A DNA stretch of 64,000 nucleotides, from assembly GCF_030733685.1 (NCBI RefSeq), contig NZ_JASHIM010000014.1, positions 45,590 through 109,589 on the forward strand, read 5' to 3'. Made by a program: the position numbers and the translations under genes. The DNA comes from Roseovarius sp. MMSF_3281. GTDB taxonomy: Bacteria; Pseudomonadota; Alphaproteobacteria; Rhodobacterales; Rhodobacteraceae. This document shows, piece after piece, positions 9,443 to 17,639 of this stretch (the stretch's first letter is position 1; each line of letters starts with the position of its first letter). The notes under the pieces were generated by a model. It did no database searches and was not told the DNA's origin. It was given only the letters and a program-made list of their open reading frames with translations.

Positions 9443-9958
9443 GTCGCCCTGCCCGTCCGACAGCCATTTATACATCACCCGCGCATCCACCAGCCCCTCG
9501 TCGGGGTGGTTAAACGCGCCGGGCAACCGGCCCACGGTGTCAAAGCCCATCTTCTCCCACAGGGCAATGGCGCCGGTGTTGGTTTCGACGACAAGGTTGT
9601 ATTGCATCGCCAGATAGCCAAGCTTCACGGCCTCATCCTGACTATGGGCACACATCGCGCGGGCAATGCCCTGCCCGCGCGCCGAAGGGGCCACCATGTA
9701 CCCGCAATTGCAGACATGCGCCCCGCCGCCCGCGTGGTTTGTCTTGATGTAATAGGTGCCAAGGATACCGCCCTCGCCCTCGGCCACGTAACAGGCGCGC
9801 GGGATATCCATCCACATTTCAAGCGCGCGGTCCCGCGTCATACCCGGATCAATGGCATAGGTATCGCCCGCGCGGATCACTTCGCGCAAGATCGGCCAAA
9901 GCGCCTCGGCATCCTCTGGCCGCGCGGCACGTATTTCAAACTTTGCTGTGCTGCTCAC
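9440..9958 (-). CDS. GNAT-family N-acetyltransferase
   Basis: This 172-residue protein starts FEIRAARPEDAEALWPIL and has the acetyl-CoA loop of the GNAT fold at VAPSARGQGIARAM, then NTGAIALWEKMGF. Substrate unknown. The start is a GTG at 9956-9958 with a strong GGGGGGAG 6 nt upstream; the frame stays open further back but without family similarity or a ribosome site. It reads out of the same intergenic region as the stress protein gene and ends within a dispersed repeat. Confidence 0.85.
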   Translation of the reverse strand: MSSTAKFEIRAARPEDAEALWPILREVIRAGDTYAIDPGMTRDRALEMWMDIPRACYVAEGEGGILGTYYIKTNHAGGGAHVCNCGYMVAPSARGQGIARAMCAHSQDEAVKLGYLAMQYNLVVETNTGAIALWEKMGFDTVGRLPGAFNHPDEGLVDARVMYKWLSDGQGD

Positions 9959-10047
9959 CTGCTCCCCCCCGGATCGGCCCGAGGGTACAGGGTAAACCGA
10001 TGCGCCGCCACGGACAAGCCACAGGGCGCATCGGGAAAGGGTTGACG

Positions 10048-10464
10048 TTAGGTCCGCACAACCATGACCGAACATTTCGCATGTTCGGCGATCTTGCCAC
10101 CATTCGACGGCCAGACATAATCCATCAGGTTCGGCATATGGCTTTGCATGACCACCAGGTCGGCCCCGGTGGTGCCAATCGCCTTCATCAAGGCATCGTC
10201 CACATCCGCGCTTGGATCATGGCTGAGGACCGCATCCGCCGTGGCCTCGATCCCGTGCTTGCCGGCCTGCTCCTCGGCAAAGGCACGCAGCTTGTCGCCA
10301 TATTCCTCGGGCGTATGGGCCAAGCTGCTGGGCGAGGGCGAAGTCACCCCTACGTAATGCACCTGGGCGCCGTAATGCTTGGCCAGATCGGCACTCACCT
10401 GAAGCGCATGCTCCAGATCGTCCAGATGGCGCAAATCAACCGGCGTCATGATCGTCTTGAACAT
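10048..10464 (-). CDS. universal stress protein (UspA family)
   Basis: The 138-residue product begins MFKTIMTPVDLRHLDDLEHAL and ends SNGGKIAEHAKCSVMVVRT, the strand-loop-strand edges of a single UspA domain. The C-terminal G-x2-G-type ATP loop is only partly matched (SNGG). AGGAGGG lies 6 nt before the ATG at 10462-10464. UspA proteins are cytoplasmic and respond to stress or starvation; the exact ligand here is unknown. It is 89 bp upstream of the GNAT gene and may be co-transcribed with it. Confidence 0.9.
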   Translation of the reverse strand: MFKTIMTPVDLRHLDDLEHALQVSADLAKHYGAQVHYVGVTSPSPSSLAHTPEEYGDKLRAFAEEQAGKHGIEATADAVLSHDPSADVDDALMKAIGTTGADLVVMQSHMPNLMDYVWPSNGGKIAEHAKCSVMVVRT

Positions 10465-10732
10465 TCTGTTCCCTCCTGTTGCGCGCACCGCCTGCCCCTG
10501 AACCGGCCCGTTGGCCCGGACCCCGCAGGCAGTCGCCACGTAGCGGGGGCCTGCGGCGGTTCCACAGGATGCCCCGTTGCAACCACGGTAACGCGGCCTT
10601 GCCCAGAAAATCAATCGACCACGTCGCTTTTGCGACAGGTCGCGACATGACGGCTCCCGCTTGCGCGGGCGGCACACCGCATGCAAAGCTTCCCGGACAG
10701 CTTGGCATGCGTTCATTCCAAAAGATCACATC

Positions 10733-12190
10733 ATGGCAGATTTTTCCCGTCCCCCCCGCCGCCCCTTCCTCCTTGCGGGCCTCCTGTGCCTCTTGGCGGC
10801 CTGCGGCGGCGGCATCACCCGCAACTTCACCCCCGCAAGCGATCCCGCCCCGCACAGCGCCAGCGCCCCCGCGCATAGCGGGCCGAAAACCGTTGTCCTG
10901 ATGCTCGATGGCACCGGCAATGACCTCAACAGCGTGACCAACCTTGGACGGCTGCACCAACTGGTGACATTGCAAAACCGCCGCGATCTGTCGGTCTTCT
11001 ACACCTCGGGCGTGGGCGCCGACCGCACTGGCCCCCTGGGGCTGGCCACGGGCCTTGGCTTTCGCAAGGATGTCGAGGCCGCCTATGGCTTTCTTGCGGA
11101 TCATTTCGAGCCGGGCACAGACAAGCTCCACCTTTACGGCTATTCGCGCGGGTCCTATGCCGCCCGCGCCTTGGCGGGCTTCGTACACTCCGTGGGCCTG
11201 CTGGACCTGTCGCAGTTCGACCAACCCGGGGGCGGCTATGATCCCGACCTCACCCGCCAGCGGCACGAATTCCTCTCGGCCATGTTCACCGCCTACAAGT
11301 TCCCGCCCGGCCACCTGCGCCAAAGCGCCTGCGGCACCCACGACAAGCACCTTCGCGATATCTGCATGCGCCGTGCCGCCACCGCACATGTCCGCAAACG
11401 CTGGAACGTGCCGTTACGCGCGCATCATTCGCAGGTCGCCTTCGACGTGGTGGGCCTTTGGGACACGATCGAGGTGCTGGGCCTTTCCAATGCCAGGGAT
11501 GACGCGGACGCCGTCAATCCGCGCTACTCCGATCAAATCTGCAATATGAAAAAGGTGCTGCACGCGGTCTCGCTCGATGACACCCGCGCCACCACCTATA
11601 CCCCCGTCCTGATGACACGGAACCACCTGATCCGCGATTGCAAAGACCCCGGAAATCGCCCCTTCGACAAGGTCGAAGAGGTCTGGTTCGCGGGGGCCCA
11701 TGGCGATGTCGGTGGCAGCTACGCACAGGGCGCCTTGGGGGGCATATCGCTCAACTGGATGCTGCGGGAAACCGCCGGTCTGGGCGTCGGCGGCAACTCG
11801 ATCTACCCCGACGGGGCCGAGGTGTATCAACACCAACTCGATATCGTCCATGACACCGAGCGCATGAACCGCGGCTTTCAACTGATTTTCTCACGCAACC
11901 TGCGCAACATCGCGGGCTATCTTGCCCCCTGCAAAACCGATGGCAAGACGGACCCGGACAAAAGGTTCTGCGGCAGCGGCGTGCCCCATTTCAAAATCCA
12001 CCCCAGCGCCGTGGCCCGCGCCAAGGCCGATGCGGTGATCTCCGCCGATCTGCGCCGCAAACCCTCGGGTCAGCCGCCTCGCGTCCTCAAAAAGAAAGAG
12101 CAAAACCTCGCCACCTGCATCGCCGCTCTGGACACAAAAGAGGGGCCGGCCGAGACCTGCCCGCCCCTCAAGATCTGGACACCCGATTAA
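10733..12190 (+). CDS. DUF2235 alpha/beta-hydrolase-like lipoprotein
   Basis: The 485-residue protein has a lipoprotein signal (LLCLLAAC, lipid-modified Cys24), a low-complexity linker and a DUF2235 domain. VVLMLDGTGND lies near residue 60 and the nucleophile elbow GYSRGSYAAR near residue 140, giving a GxSxG serine. DUF2235 includes Tle1-type phospholipase effectors, but here the lipobox suggests a cell-envelope enzyme. No type VI secretion genes are nearby. Start chosen at 10733 because it gives the signal peptide. The stop codon is the first three bases of the second 116-bp repeat. Confidence 0.8.
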   Translation: MADFSRPPRRPFLLAGLLCLLAACGGGITRNFTPASDPAPHSASAPAHSGPKTVVLMLDGTGNDLNSVTNLGRLHQLVTLQNRRDLSVFYTSGVGADRTGPLGLATGLGFRKDVEAAYGFLADHFEPGTDKLHLYGYSRGSYAARALAGFVHSVGLLDLSQFDQPGGGYDPDLTRQRHEFLSAMFTAYKFPPGHLRQSACGTHDKHLRDICMRRAATAHVRKRWNVPLRAHHSQVAFDVVGLWDTIEVLGLSNARDDADAVNPRYSDQICNMKKVLHAVSLDDTRATTYTPVLMTRNHLIRDCKDPGNRPFDKVEEVWFAGAHGDVGGSYAQGALGGISLNWMLRETAGLGVGGNSIYPDGAEVYQHQLDIVHDTERMNRGFQLIFSRNLRNIAGYLAPCKTDGKTDPDKRFCGSGVPHFKIHPSAVARAKADAVISADLRRKPSGQPPRVLKKKEQNLATCIAALDTKEGPAETCPPLKIWTPD

Positions 12191-12303
12191 AGCGTTTCGC
12201 GAAAAACCTGAAACACAGATTTTCGCGAAATGCAGTGCTCGGCTCAATCGTGGCGCGCGTTCCGCCTTTCGCTGATGCATCAGGTTAAAGGCGGAACGCT
12301 TTA
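12188..12303. repeat. 116-bp double-hairpin dispersed repeat, copy 2 (inverted)
   Basis: This is the reverse complement of copy 1 with nine differences in 116 positions. It lies between two converging genes and its two ends are their TAA stop codons: 12188-12190 for the DUF2235 gene and 12301-12303 on the minus strand for acuI. The paired hairpins make it a plausible bidirectional terminator. No transposase is linked, so it resembles a small palindromic or non-autonomous repeat family. Confidence 0.88.
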
Positions 12304-13290
12304 GGCGTTCACATCCACCACGACCCGGCCCTTGACCTGGCCTTTCAGGATATCGCGGCCCAGCCCGGGCAGGTCCGACAGGGTCGCGGGCTGCACCATG
12401 GCCTCCAGCTTGTCCATCGGCAGGTCTTGCGCGATCCGCTGCCAGGCGCGAAGGCGGTTGTCATAAGGCTGCATCACGCTGTCGATCCCCAACAGGTTCA
12501 CACCACGCAGGATAAAGGGCGTGATCAGCGCGCCCTCGATGGCCGCGCCCCCGGCAAGGCCGATGGCCGCCACCGATCCGCCATAGCGCATCTGCTTGAG
12601 AACCCGGCCCAGCATGGCGCCCGCCACGGCATCCACGCAACCGCCCCAGCGTTCGGCCTCCAAGGGCTTCTTGGTGACCTCGGTCAGCTCCTCGCGCGCC
12701 ACGATCTCGCTGGCTCCCAACCCGCGCAGATACTCTTCCTGCTCCGGGCGGCCCGTCACCGCGGCCACCTCGTGGCCCAGCTTGGCCAGGATCGCCGTGG
12801 CGACCGAGCCGACGCCACCGGCAGCGCCTGTGACCAGCACGGGGCCTTCCTTGATCCCCTGGTCTTCCAGCGCCATCACCGCCAGCATCGCGGTAAAGCC
12901 CGCGGTGCCCACGGCCATGGCCTTCCGGGTATCCAGCCCCTCGGGCAGCGGCACAAGGAAATCGGCAGGCACCCGCGCCTTCTGCGCATAGCCGCCCCAA
13001 CGATTTTCACCCACGCGCCAGCCGGTCAACACCACCTTGTCACCGGTCGAGTAGCGATCATCGTCGCTGGCCTCGACGGTGCCGGCAAAATCAATCCCCG
13101 GCACATGCGGGTAATTGCGCACCAAACCGCCCCCCGGTCCGACGCACAGACCGTCCTTGTAATTCACCGTGGAATACTCCACCGCCACCAGAACCTCGCC
13201 CTCGGGCAGGTCGTTTTCCGAAATCTCCTGCACGGCGGCGGCGGTCTTGCCGCTGTCCTCGTCCTTCTCGACGACCAGTGCCTTGAACAT
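12301..13290 (-). CDS. acuI: acrylyl-CoA reductase (NADPH), YhdH/AcuI-type
   Basis: This medium-chain reductase of 329 residues begins MFKALVVEKDEDSGKTAAAV and has the nucleotide loop VTGAAGGVGSVATAIL near residue 150. YhdH/AcuI enzymes reduce acrylyl-CoA to propionyl-CoA and detoxify acrylate formed from DMSP. The assignment to acuI rather than a generic quinone oxidoreductase rests on its place directly after dmdA, the order known in Ruegeria. The start at 13288-13290 follows GGAGAG. A GC-rich hairpin in the 110-bp gap to dmdA may set its relative expression. Confidence 0.88.
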   Translation of the reverse strand: MFKALVVEKDEDSGKTAAAVQEISENDLPEGEVLVAVEYSTVNYKDGLCVGPGGGLVRNYPHVPGIDFAGTVEASDDDRYSTGDKVVLTGWRVGENRWGGYAQKARVPADFLVPLPEGLDTRKAMAVGTAGFTAMLAVMALEDQGIKEGPVLVTGAAGGVGSVATAILAKLGHEVAAVTGRPEQEEYLRGLGASEIVAREELTEVTKKPLEAERWGGCVDAVAGAMLGRVLKQMRYGGSVAAIGLAGGAAIEGALITPFILRGVNLLGIDSVMQPYDNRLRAWQRIAQDLPMDKLEAMVQPATLSDLPGLGRDILKGQVKGRVVVDVNA

Positions 13291-13352
13291 ATCGCTCTCC
13301 TTCTTGATCGACAGGACCAGCCCCCTGTCTTCTTCTTTTTCCAAATATCCCG

Positions 13353-13382
13353 GGGAGCGCGAGGGGCTGGCCCCTCGCTCCC
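13353..13382. terminator. strong hairpin between dmdA and acuI
   Basis: GGGAGC and GAGGGG (with a 2-nt bulge) pair with CCCCTC and GCTCCC around a CTGG loop. On the minus strand it comes 19 nt after the dmdA stop and is followed by purine-rich sequence rather than a U-tract, so it may stabilise the dmdA message or attenuate read-through into acuI. Confidence 0.5.
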
Positions 13383-13400
13383 GCCACCTGCAGCCCGTGA

Positions 13401-14513
13401 TCAGGCCCAGAATGTCTCGTGTACGATGGCCCTGCGCGGCCCATCCGGGGTGACAATGTCTACCTCGTCGCCCTCGTCCCAATGGGTCAGCTTCACCATA
13501 GCGATGGCGACATTTGTCTTGTGGTCCGGGCTCCAGGCGGCGGAACTGACGCGCCCCACCTTACGGCCCTTTTCCGACAGCACCGGCCACCAGTCTTTAC
13601 AGATCGGCACCGCATCGCCTTCGATCTCCAGCGCGCGGATTTGCTGCACCGGGCCTTCCTTGGCCACCCGCAGCAGCGCATCCCGCCCGACACAGCCGAT
13701 CGCCGTATGGGTGTTACAGAACCGCCCCAACCCGCATTCATGCGGGGTGTTGTCGTCGGTCATGTCGTTGCCATAGGACAGCAAACCGCCCTCGATCCGC
13801 TCGATCAGGTTGGGACAGCCCGCATGCACATCCAGATCGCGCCCCGCCTCCATCAGGGCGTTCCACAGGTCCATGCCGATATCGCCGCCCTCGACGTAAA
13901 TCTCGAAGCCCCCCTGCTTGGAATAGCCCGAGCGCGCGACCACCATGTCGCGGCCCTGGAAATCGAAATGGCCAAAGCGGAAGAACCGGATGTCGTTCAC
14001 CGCATCGCCAAAGACCCGCGCCATCAGGGCGTCGGCACGGGGGCCCTGCACCGCCAAGGGGCTGACGTCCGGCTCATCCACCAGCACGTCCAGCCGCCAA
14101 CCATGCGCCGTGGCCCGCACCCAATATAGAAGGTCACTATCGGCAATGGATATCCACCACCGGTCCTCGGCCAGTTTTACCGCCACCGGATCGTTCAGCA
14201 TGCCGCCGGTCTCATCGACGATGGGCACGTAGAAACACTGCCCCGGCGTCATCCCGCGCAAATCGCGCGGGGTCATCATCTGCATCAGGCGCGCGGCATC
14301 CGGGCCGCGCAGTTCCACCTGCCGCTCGCAGGACACATCCCAGACCTGCACCGCTTCCTTGAGGTGGTGATAATCCTCCTCGATACTGCGAAAGACCGTG
14401 GGCAACAGCATATGGTTATAGACCGTATAGGCCTTGACCCCCGCCGCCTCCACGCCCGGCGAAAAGGGCGTGGGCCGCAACCGGCGCGACAGGGACAATA
14501 AAGGTGCATTCAT
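13401..14513 (-). CDS. dmdA: dimethylsulfoniopropionate demethylase
   Basis: DmdA moves a methyl group from DMSP to tetrahydrofolate, giving methylmercaptopropionate. The 370-residue protein is a GcvT-type aminomethyltransferase fold; its N-terminus (RRLRPTPFSPGVEAAGVKAY, then VYNHMLLPTVF and VWDVSCERQVEL) is characteristic of DmdA rather than GcvT. The adjacent acuI supports this. The ATG at 14511-14513 overlaps the upstream stop (ATGA) and is preceded by GGAGGG. Other GcvT-like demethylases are the main alternative. Confidence 0.9.
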   Translation of the reverse strand: MNAPLLSLSRRLRPTPFSPGVEAAGVKAYTVYNHMLLPTVFRSIEEDYHHLKEAVQVWDVSCERQVELRGPDAARLMQMMTPRDLRGMTPGQCFYVPIVDETGGMLNDPVAVKLAEDRWWISIADSDLLYWVRATAHGWRLDVLVDEPDVSPLAVQGPRADALMARVFGDAVNDIRFFRFGHFDFQGRDMVVARSGYSKQGGFEIYVEGGDIGMDLWNALMEAGRDLDVHAGCPNLIERIEGGLLSYGNDMTDDNTPHECGLGRFCNTHTAIGCVGRDALLRVAKEGPVQQIRALEIEGDAVPICKDWWPVLSEKGRKVGRVSSAAWSPDHKTNVAIAMVKLTHWDEGDEVDIVTPDGPRRAIVHETFWA

Positions 14514-15028
14514 ATATCACCCTCCGGCATGAGAAACAGGTCGCTCACCGGCGCCTGGATATGTGATTTGGTCAGCATCGCGTGCACCTGCCCGCGATGA
14601 TGGGTCTGATGGTTGAACAAATGGGTGACACATTGCGCCATCGGGCTGGTGGTCTCCCGCCCAAGGCTGCGCGAGTGAAACCGCAAATCCCCGGTCAGGT
14701 CCACCGCATGCAGCCCCTTGGCCCAGCGCGTGATAAGGCCATCGCAGGCAAACCGCTCGGCATCCCAGACCCCGAAGGTGGGACACAGCTCTGTGCTGGC
14801 CTCGATGCCACCCTCGGGCGCGGTTTGCAGGTCAGGCGCAAAGCGGCTCATCCAAAGCCGGTCCGCCCAAAGGATATGGTTCAGCGTGCCAAGGATCGAG
14901 CCGAAGAAAGCCCCGTGATCGGCGCGCAGCACCTCCTGCGGCACGCCGTCAAGGGCGTCGGACAATTGCCGGTTCTGCCACGCGTTATAGCGCGCCATCA
15001 TCCGCACATAGCCCGGCTCGATCACCAT
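14510..15028 (-). CDS. DinB-family putative metal-dependent hydrolase
   Basis: The 172-residue product has the four-helix DinB/YfiT pattern: MARYNAWQNRQL near the start, LNHILWADRLWMSRF with the first metal-type His, and HLFNHQTHHRGQVHAML near the C-terminus carrying the paired His ligands. Some DinB proteins are bacillithiol or mycothiol-type thiol transferases; the role here is unknown. The ATG at 15026-15028 overlaps the DUF1326 stop. It is embedded between dmdA and the DUF1326 gene, all by 4-nt overlaps, so it is in the same operon. Confidence 0.85.
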   Translation of the reverse strand: MVIEPGYVRMMARYNAWQNRQLSDALDGVPQEVLRADHGAFFGSILGTLNHILWADRLWMSRFAPDLQTAPEGGIEASTELCPTFGVWDAERFACDGLITRWAKGLHAVDLTGDLRFHSRSLGRETTSPMAQCVTHLFNHQTHHRGQVHAMLTKSHIQAPVSDLFLMPEGDI

Positions 15029-15687
15029 CACCGCGGCCCTTTCCAGTCGATCTGGCAAATCTCGGCGCTGCGCCCGTCGAAATCCCAGACCCGGCCAAAG
15101 GCACGCACCCGGCCTTGGGTCGCCGTGGCCACGGTGATATCCGGGCCCATCCAGTACTCGGTGTTGGTCACAACGATATCCTCGCCGTTCTTGCCCTCCA
15201 CCGGCACCACCGCGCCCTGGATCTTCTTGCCCACCATCAGGCGGCGTTCCTTGCCCTCGGTCTCGAAAACCACCGGCGCGCGCTCCGCGCCCAAAAATTC
15301 GCTGACCAGCATGCCGAACAGGCCCGTGGTGCCACGCGCCGCCCCGCTAAAGATATTGACCAGCGCCTCGTATTGCGCCGCGTCGCTGCGCTCGTCGATA
15401 AAGGCCGCCGCTTTCCAGTTGCCGCGCCCCATGTTGCCGGGGATTTCAAGGAAAAGCCCGACGTTCAGCCCCGACAGGTTCGCGTCGCCGTAAAAGCCCT
15501 CGTCGATGCGCACCCCGGCCCAGGCCTGGCAATAGCCTTCCGTCGGCGGGTGTTTCCCAAGGCTGACAACGCAGGGGCAAAAGACCGTGCAGTTACAGTT
15601 CAGGATCAATTCGCCCTTGATGTTCCACGGCACGGTGCCAACCGGCTGCGCCTCGCCCTTTTCCAATGTCTGTGTTCCTTCGGCCAT
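15028..15687 (-). CDS. DUF1326 domain protein
   Basis: The 219-residue protein carries the DUF1326 signature WNIKGELILNCNCTVFCPC near residue 24, a cysteine-rich CNC...CPC motif that could bind metal, and no signal peptide. Function unknown. DUF1326 genes usually sit beside DUF2182 genes, as here (34 bp apart). The chosen ATG (15685-15687) has AAGGGAGG upstream. The link to DMSP use is by operon position only. Confidence 0.85.
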   Translation of the reverse strand: MAEGTQTLEKGEAQPVGTVPWNIKGELILNCNCTVFCPCVVSLGKHPPTEGYCQAWAGVRIDEGFYGDANLSGLNVGLFLEIPGNMGRGNWKAAAFIDERSDAAQYEALVNIFSGAARGTTGLFGMLVSEFLGAERAPVVFETEGKERRLMVGKKIQGAVVPVEGKNGEDIVVTNTEYWMGPDITVATATQGRVRAFGRVWDFDGRSAEICQIDWKGPR

Positions 15688-15721
15688 GTCAGCCTCCCTT
15701 TCCTGTCGTTGTCTCAAATCC

Positions 15722-16483
15722 TCAGGTCACCGCGCCCAGCGCCATCGCCCCTGCCCCGGCCAGCAAGGCAAAGCCCAGAGGCCGCGTCAGCCACCGGCCC
15801 AGATCGGGCAGTTTCTCGATCACCATGATCACCGTCGCCAGCCCCATGAAGGCGATGTTCATCACGCCCCCCACGAAGGCCAAAAGCATCAGCGCCCAAC
15901 AGCAGCCAAGGCACACCGCGCCCAGCCGCAGGCCATTGCGCCACGGCCCTTCCTCCCAGTGCTGCATGAAAAACGTCAAAGGCGCGCGGCACTTGGCAAG
16001 ACAGGCCTCTTTCATCTCGCTGAACTGGTAAAGCCCCGCCAAGGCCAGCAACGCGGCCGACAACAGGCCCGAGCGGCTATCGCCAAAGGCACTGACCAGC
16101 CCCGCCCGGTAAAGCCCCATCTGAAGCGCCGCCGCGAACACCGAAAATCCCAGCCAGACCGCCAAATAGCCGCCGACCAAAGCGCCAAAGCGCGTTTCCC
16201 CTGTGTGCGACAGGTCATCATAGGTGGCAAAAGCGGGCAGCGCCGTGGGGGCCATCATCGCCGCCGACATCAACGCCCACATCAAGGTGATCCGCAAGAA
16301 ACCGGCGGCATCGGGGGTGACGGTGCACAGGCTTGCCAGAAAATCCGCGCCATACACCTGCCCCGCCGCGCGCAGCTCCCCGGGCAGGGCCATGGCATAC
16401 AGCAGGCCCCACGCCAACAGGATCGCCCCGAAAAGCAAGACCCAATGCCACCCGGTCATGCGCCTGATCCGCACCGAAACCAT
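15722..16483 (-). CDS. DUF2182 multi-pass membrane protein
   Basis: The 253-residue protein has about seven hydrophobic segments and the family signatures MSAAMMAPTALPAF near residue 80 and CLGCCWALMLL near residue 190, with CLAKCRAPLTFFMQHW between them. DUF2182 is described as a predicted metal-binding integral membrane family with no established reaction. First gene of the minus-strand operon; AGGGAGGG precedes the ATG at 16481-16483. It is divergent from the GntR-type regulator and so probably directly downstream of its operators. Confidence 0.85.
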   Translation of the reverse strand: MVSVRIRRMTGWHWVLLFGAILLAWGLLYAMALPGELRAAGQVYGADFLASLCTVTPDAAGFLRITLMWALMSAAMMAPTALPAFATYDDLSHTGETRFGALVGGYLAVWLGFSVFAAALQMGLYRAGLVSAFGDSRSGLLSAALLALAGLYQFSEMKEACLAKCRAPLTFFMQHWEEGPWRNGLRLGAVCLGCCWALMLLAFVGGVMNIAFMGLATVIMVIEKLPDLGRWLTRPLGFALLAGAGAMALGAVT

Positions 16484-16516
16484 GCCGCCCTCCCTTGCGA
16501 CTCGCTTCACTCGCGT

Positions 16517-16566
16517 CAATTGTCAGACATTTGATGCCCCCTTGCAAGGTAATTGTCCGACAATTA
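16517..16566. promoter_or_regulatory. two GntR/FadR-type operator dyads
   Basis: TAATTGTCCGACAATTA at 16550-16566 is a perfect 17-bp dyad. CAATTGTCAGACATTTG at 16517-16533 is an imperfect copy. Both have the TGTCnGACA core expected for this regulator family. They lie between the divergent DUF2182 and GntR genes with 33-bp spacing (three helical turns), so one regulator could control both directions and its own gene. Confidence 0.75.
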
Positions 16567-16576
16567 AAACAATTCC

Positions 16577-17314
16577 ATGAAAATCGAGACCGACCCCAAG
16601 GCCGACCTCTCGGCGCAGATCGCAAAATCCATCCGTGATGCCATCGTCAACGGCGATATGATCGTCGATGAACGCCTCCCCTCCGAGGCGGAATTGTCCG
16701 ATCAATTCGATGTCTCCCGCTCCACCGTGCGCGAGGCGCTGAAACGGCTTGCCGCGCAATCGCTCATCCGCACGCAACGCGGGGCCTCGGGCGGGGCCTT
16801 CGTGCGCCGCCTGTCTTATGAAGAGGCCTACGGCCAGCATATCACCACCTCCACCCTGCTTCTGTCGATGAACGCCGTCAGCTTCGAAACCGCCTGCGAG
16901 GCGCGCTATGCGCTGGAACGCGCCTGCGCGCCGATGGCCTGCGACCGGCGCACGCCCGACCAACTGGCCACCATGCGGGCCGAGATTCACCGCCAGTCGC
17001 AACCGGGCCTTTCCGACGAGTCGTTCTGCGCCTCCGACGTGGCCCTGCACCGCGCCCTTGTGGACGCCGCCCACAACCCGGTGCTCAGTTACCAATTGGC
17101 CGGCGCGGTCGAGGCGATGCAGCCCTTGATGAACATGATCACCTTCACCGCCCGCTCGCGCGAGGAAATCGTCGGCATCCACAGCCGCCTGACCGACGCG
17201 ATCGAGGCGCAGGATGCCGCCAAGGCCGATCACGCCCTGCACGCGCTTGAGGCCTACACGCTGACCCTTGGCCGCGATGTCATGGCCGCACGTGCGCAAA
17301 AATCAGGCAGTTAA
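16577..17314 (+). CDS. GntR-family regulator, FadR subfamily
   Basis: The 245-residue protein has an N-terminal winged helix (LPSEAELSDQFDVSRSTVREALKRL at residues ~35-58, shown here in two parts: LPSEAELSDQFDVS and RSTVREALKRL) and an all-helical FCD effector domain with the metal-type His pattern DVALHRALVDAAHN and IVGIHSRLTDAI. Two dyads with the family core lie 11-60 bp upstream. By position it is the likely regulator of the dmdA-acuI operon; the effector is unknown, an acid or CoA ester of DMSP breakdown being a reasonable guess. Confidence 0.9.
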   Translation: MKIETDPKADLSAQIAKSIRDAIVNGDMIVDERLPSEAELSDQFDVSRSTVREALKRLAAQSLIRTQRGASGGAFVRRLSYEEAYGQHITTSTLLLSMNAVSFETACEARYALERACAPMACDRRTPDQLATMRAEIHRQSQPGLSDESFCASDVALHRALVDAAHNPVLSYQLAGAVEAMQPLMNMITFTARSREEIVGIHSRLTDAIEAQDAAKADHALHALEAYTLTLGRDVMAARAQKSGS

Positions 17315-17392
17315 GGGCCATCCGGTCGCCGGTTTTTTGAAAAAATCCCGAACCGTGCTATCTTTCCACCCCCAACCAACAGGAGAGATGCG

Positions 17393-17551
17393 ATGACCTT
17401 CAAAACCATCCTCACCGCCGCTGCCCTTACCATGGCCTCTGCCGCAGGGGCCTTTGCCATGTGCGCGGACAAGGAACACGCCATGTCCTGCGGCGAGGGC
17501 ATGACCTATGACGCCGACAGCCGCAGTTGCGTATCGAAAACCACCAGCTGA
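17393..17551 (+). CDS. small secreted cysteine-containing protein
   Basis: A 52-codon gene with AGGAGAG before the ATG encodes a signal peptide (MTFKTILTAAALTMASA, cleavage after AGAFA) and a mature part of about 30 residues with three Cys (MCADKEHAMSCGEGMTYD, then SRSCVSK). The CxxGxxYD...C pattern resembles a short chitin-binding (CBM14-like) motif seen in small Rhodobacterales proteins. Function unknown. A terminator follows directly, so it is a monocistronic gene. Confidence 0.65.
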   Translation: MTFKTILTAAALTMASAAGAFAMCADKEHAMSCGEGMTYDADSRSCVSKTTS

Positions 17552-17558
17552 TTTTTCG

Positions 17559-17580
17559 CCCGGCCCCCGGGCCGGGTTTA
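17559..17580 (+). terminator. rho-independent terminator after the small secreted protein
   Basis: CCCGGCCC and GGGCCGGG form an 8-bp stem with a 2-nt spacer (tighter loop in practice), followed by TTTA. It starts 8 bp after the stop codon. Confidence 0.6.
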
Positions 17581-17639
17581 GACATTTCTTCACCCTTCCC
17601 CGCCTATGCTGCGCGTAATACCGCCACCAAGGGAATGGG

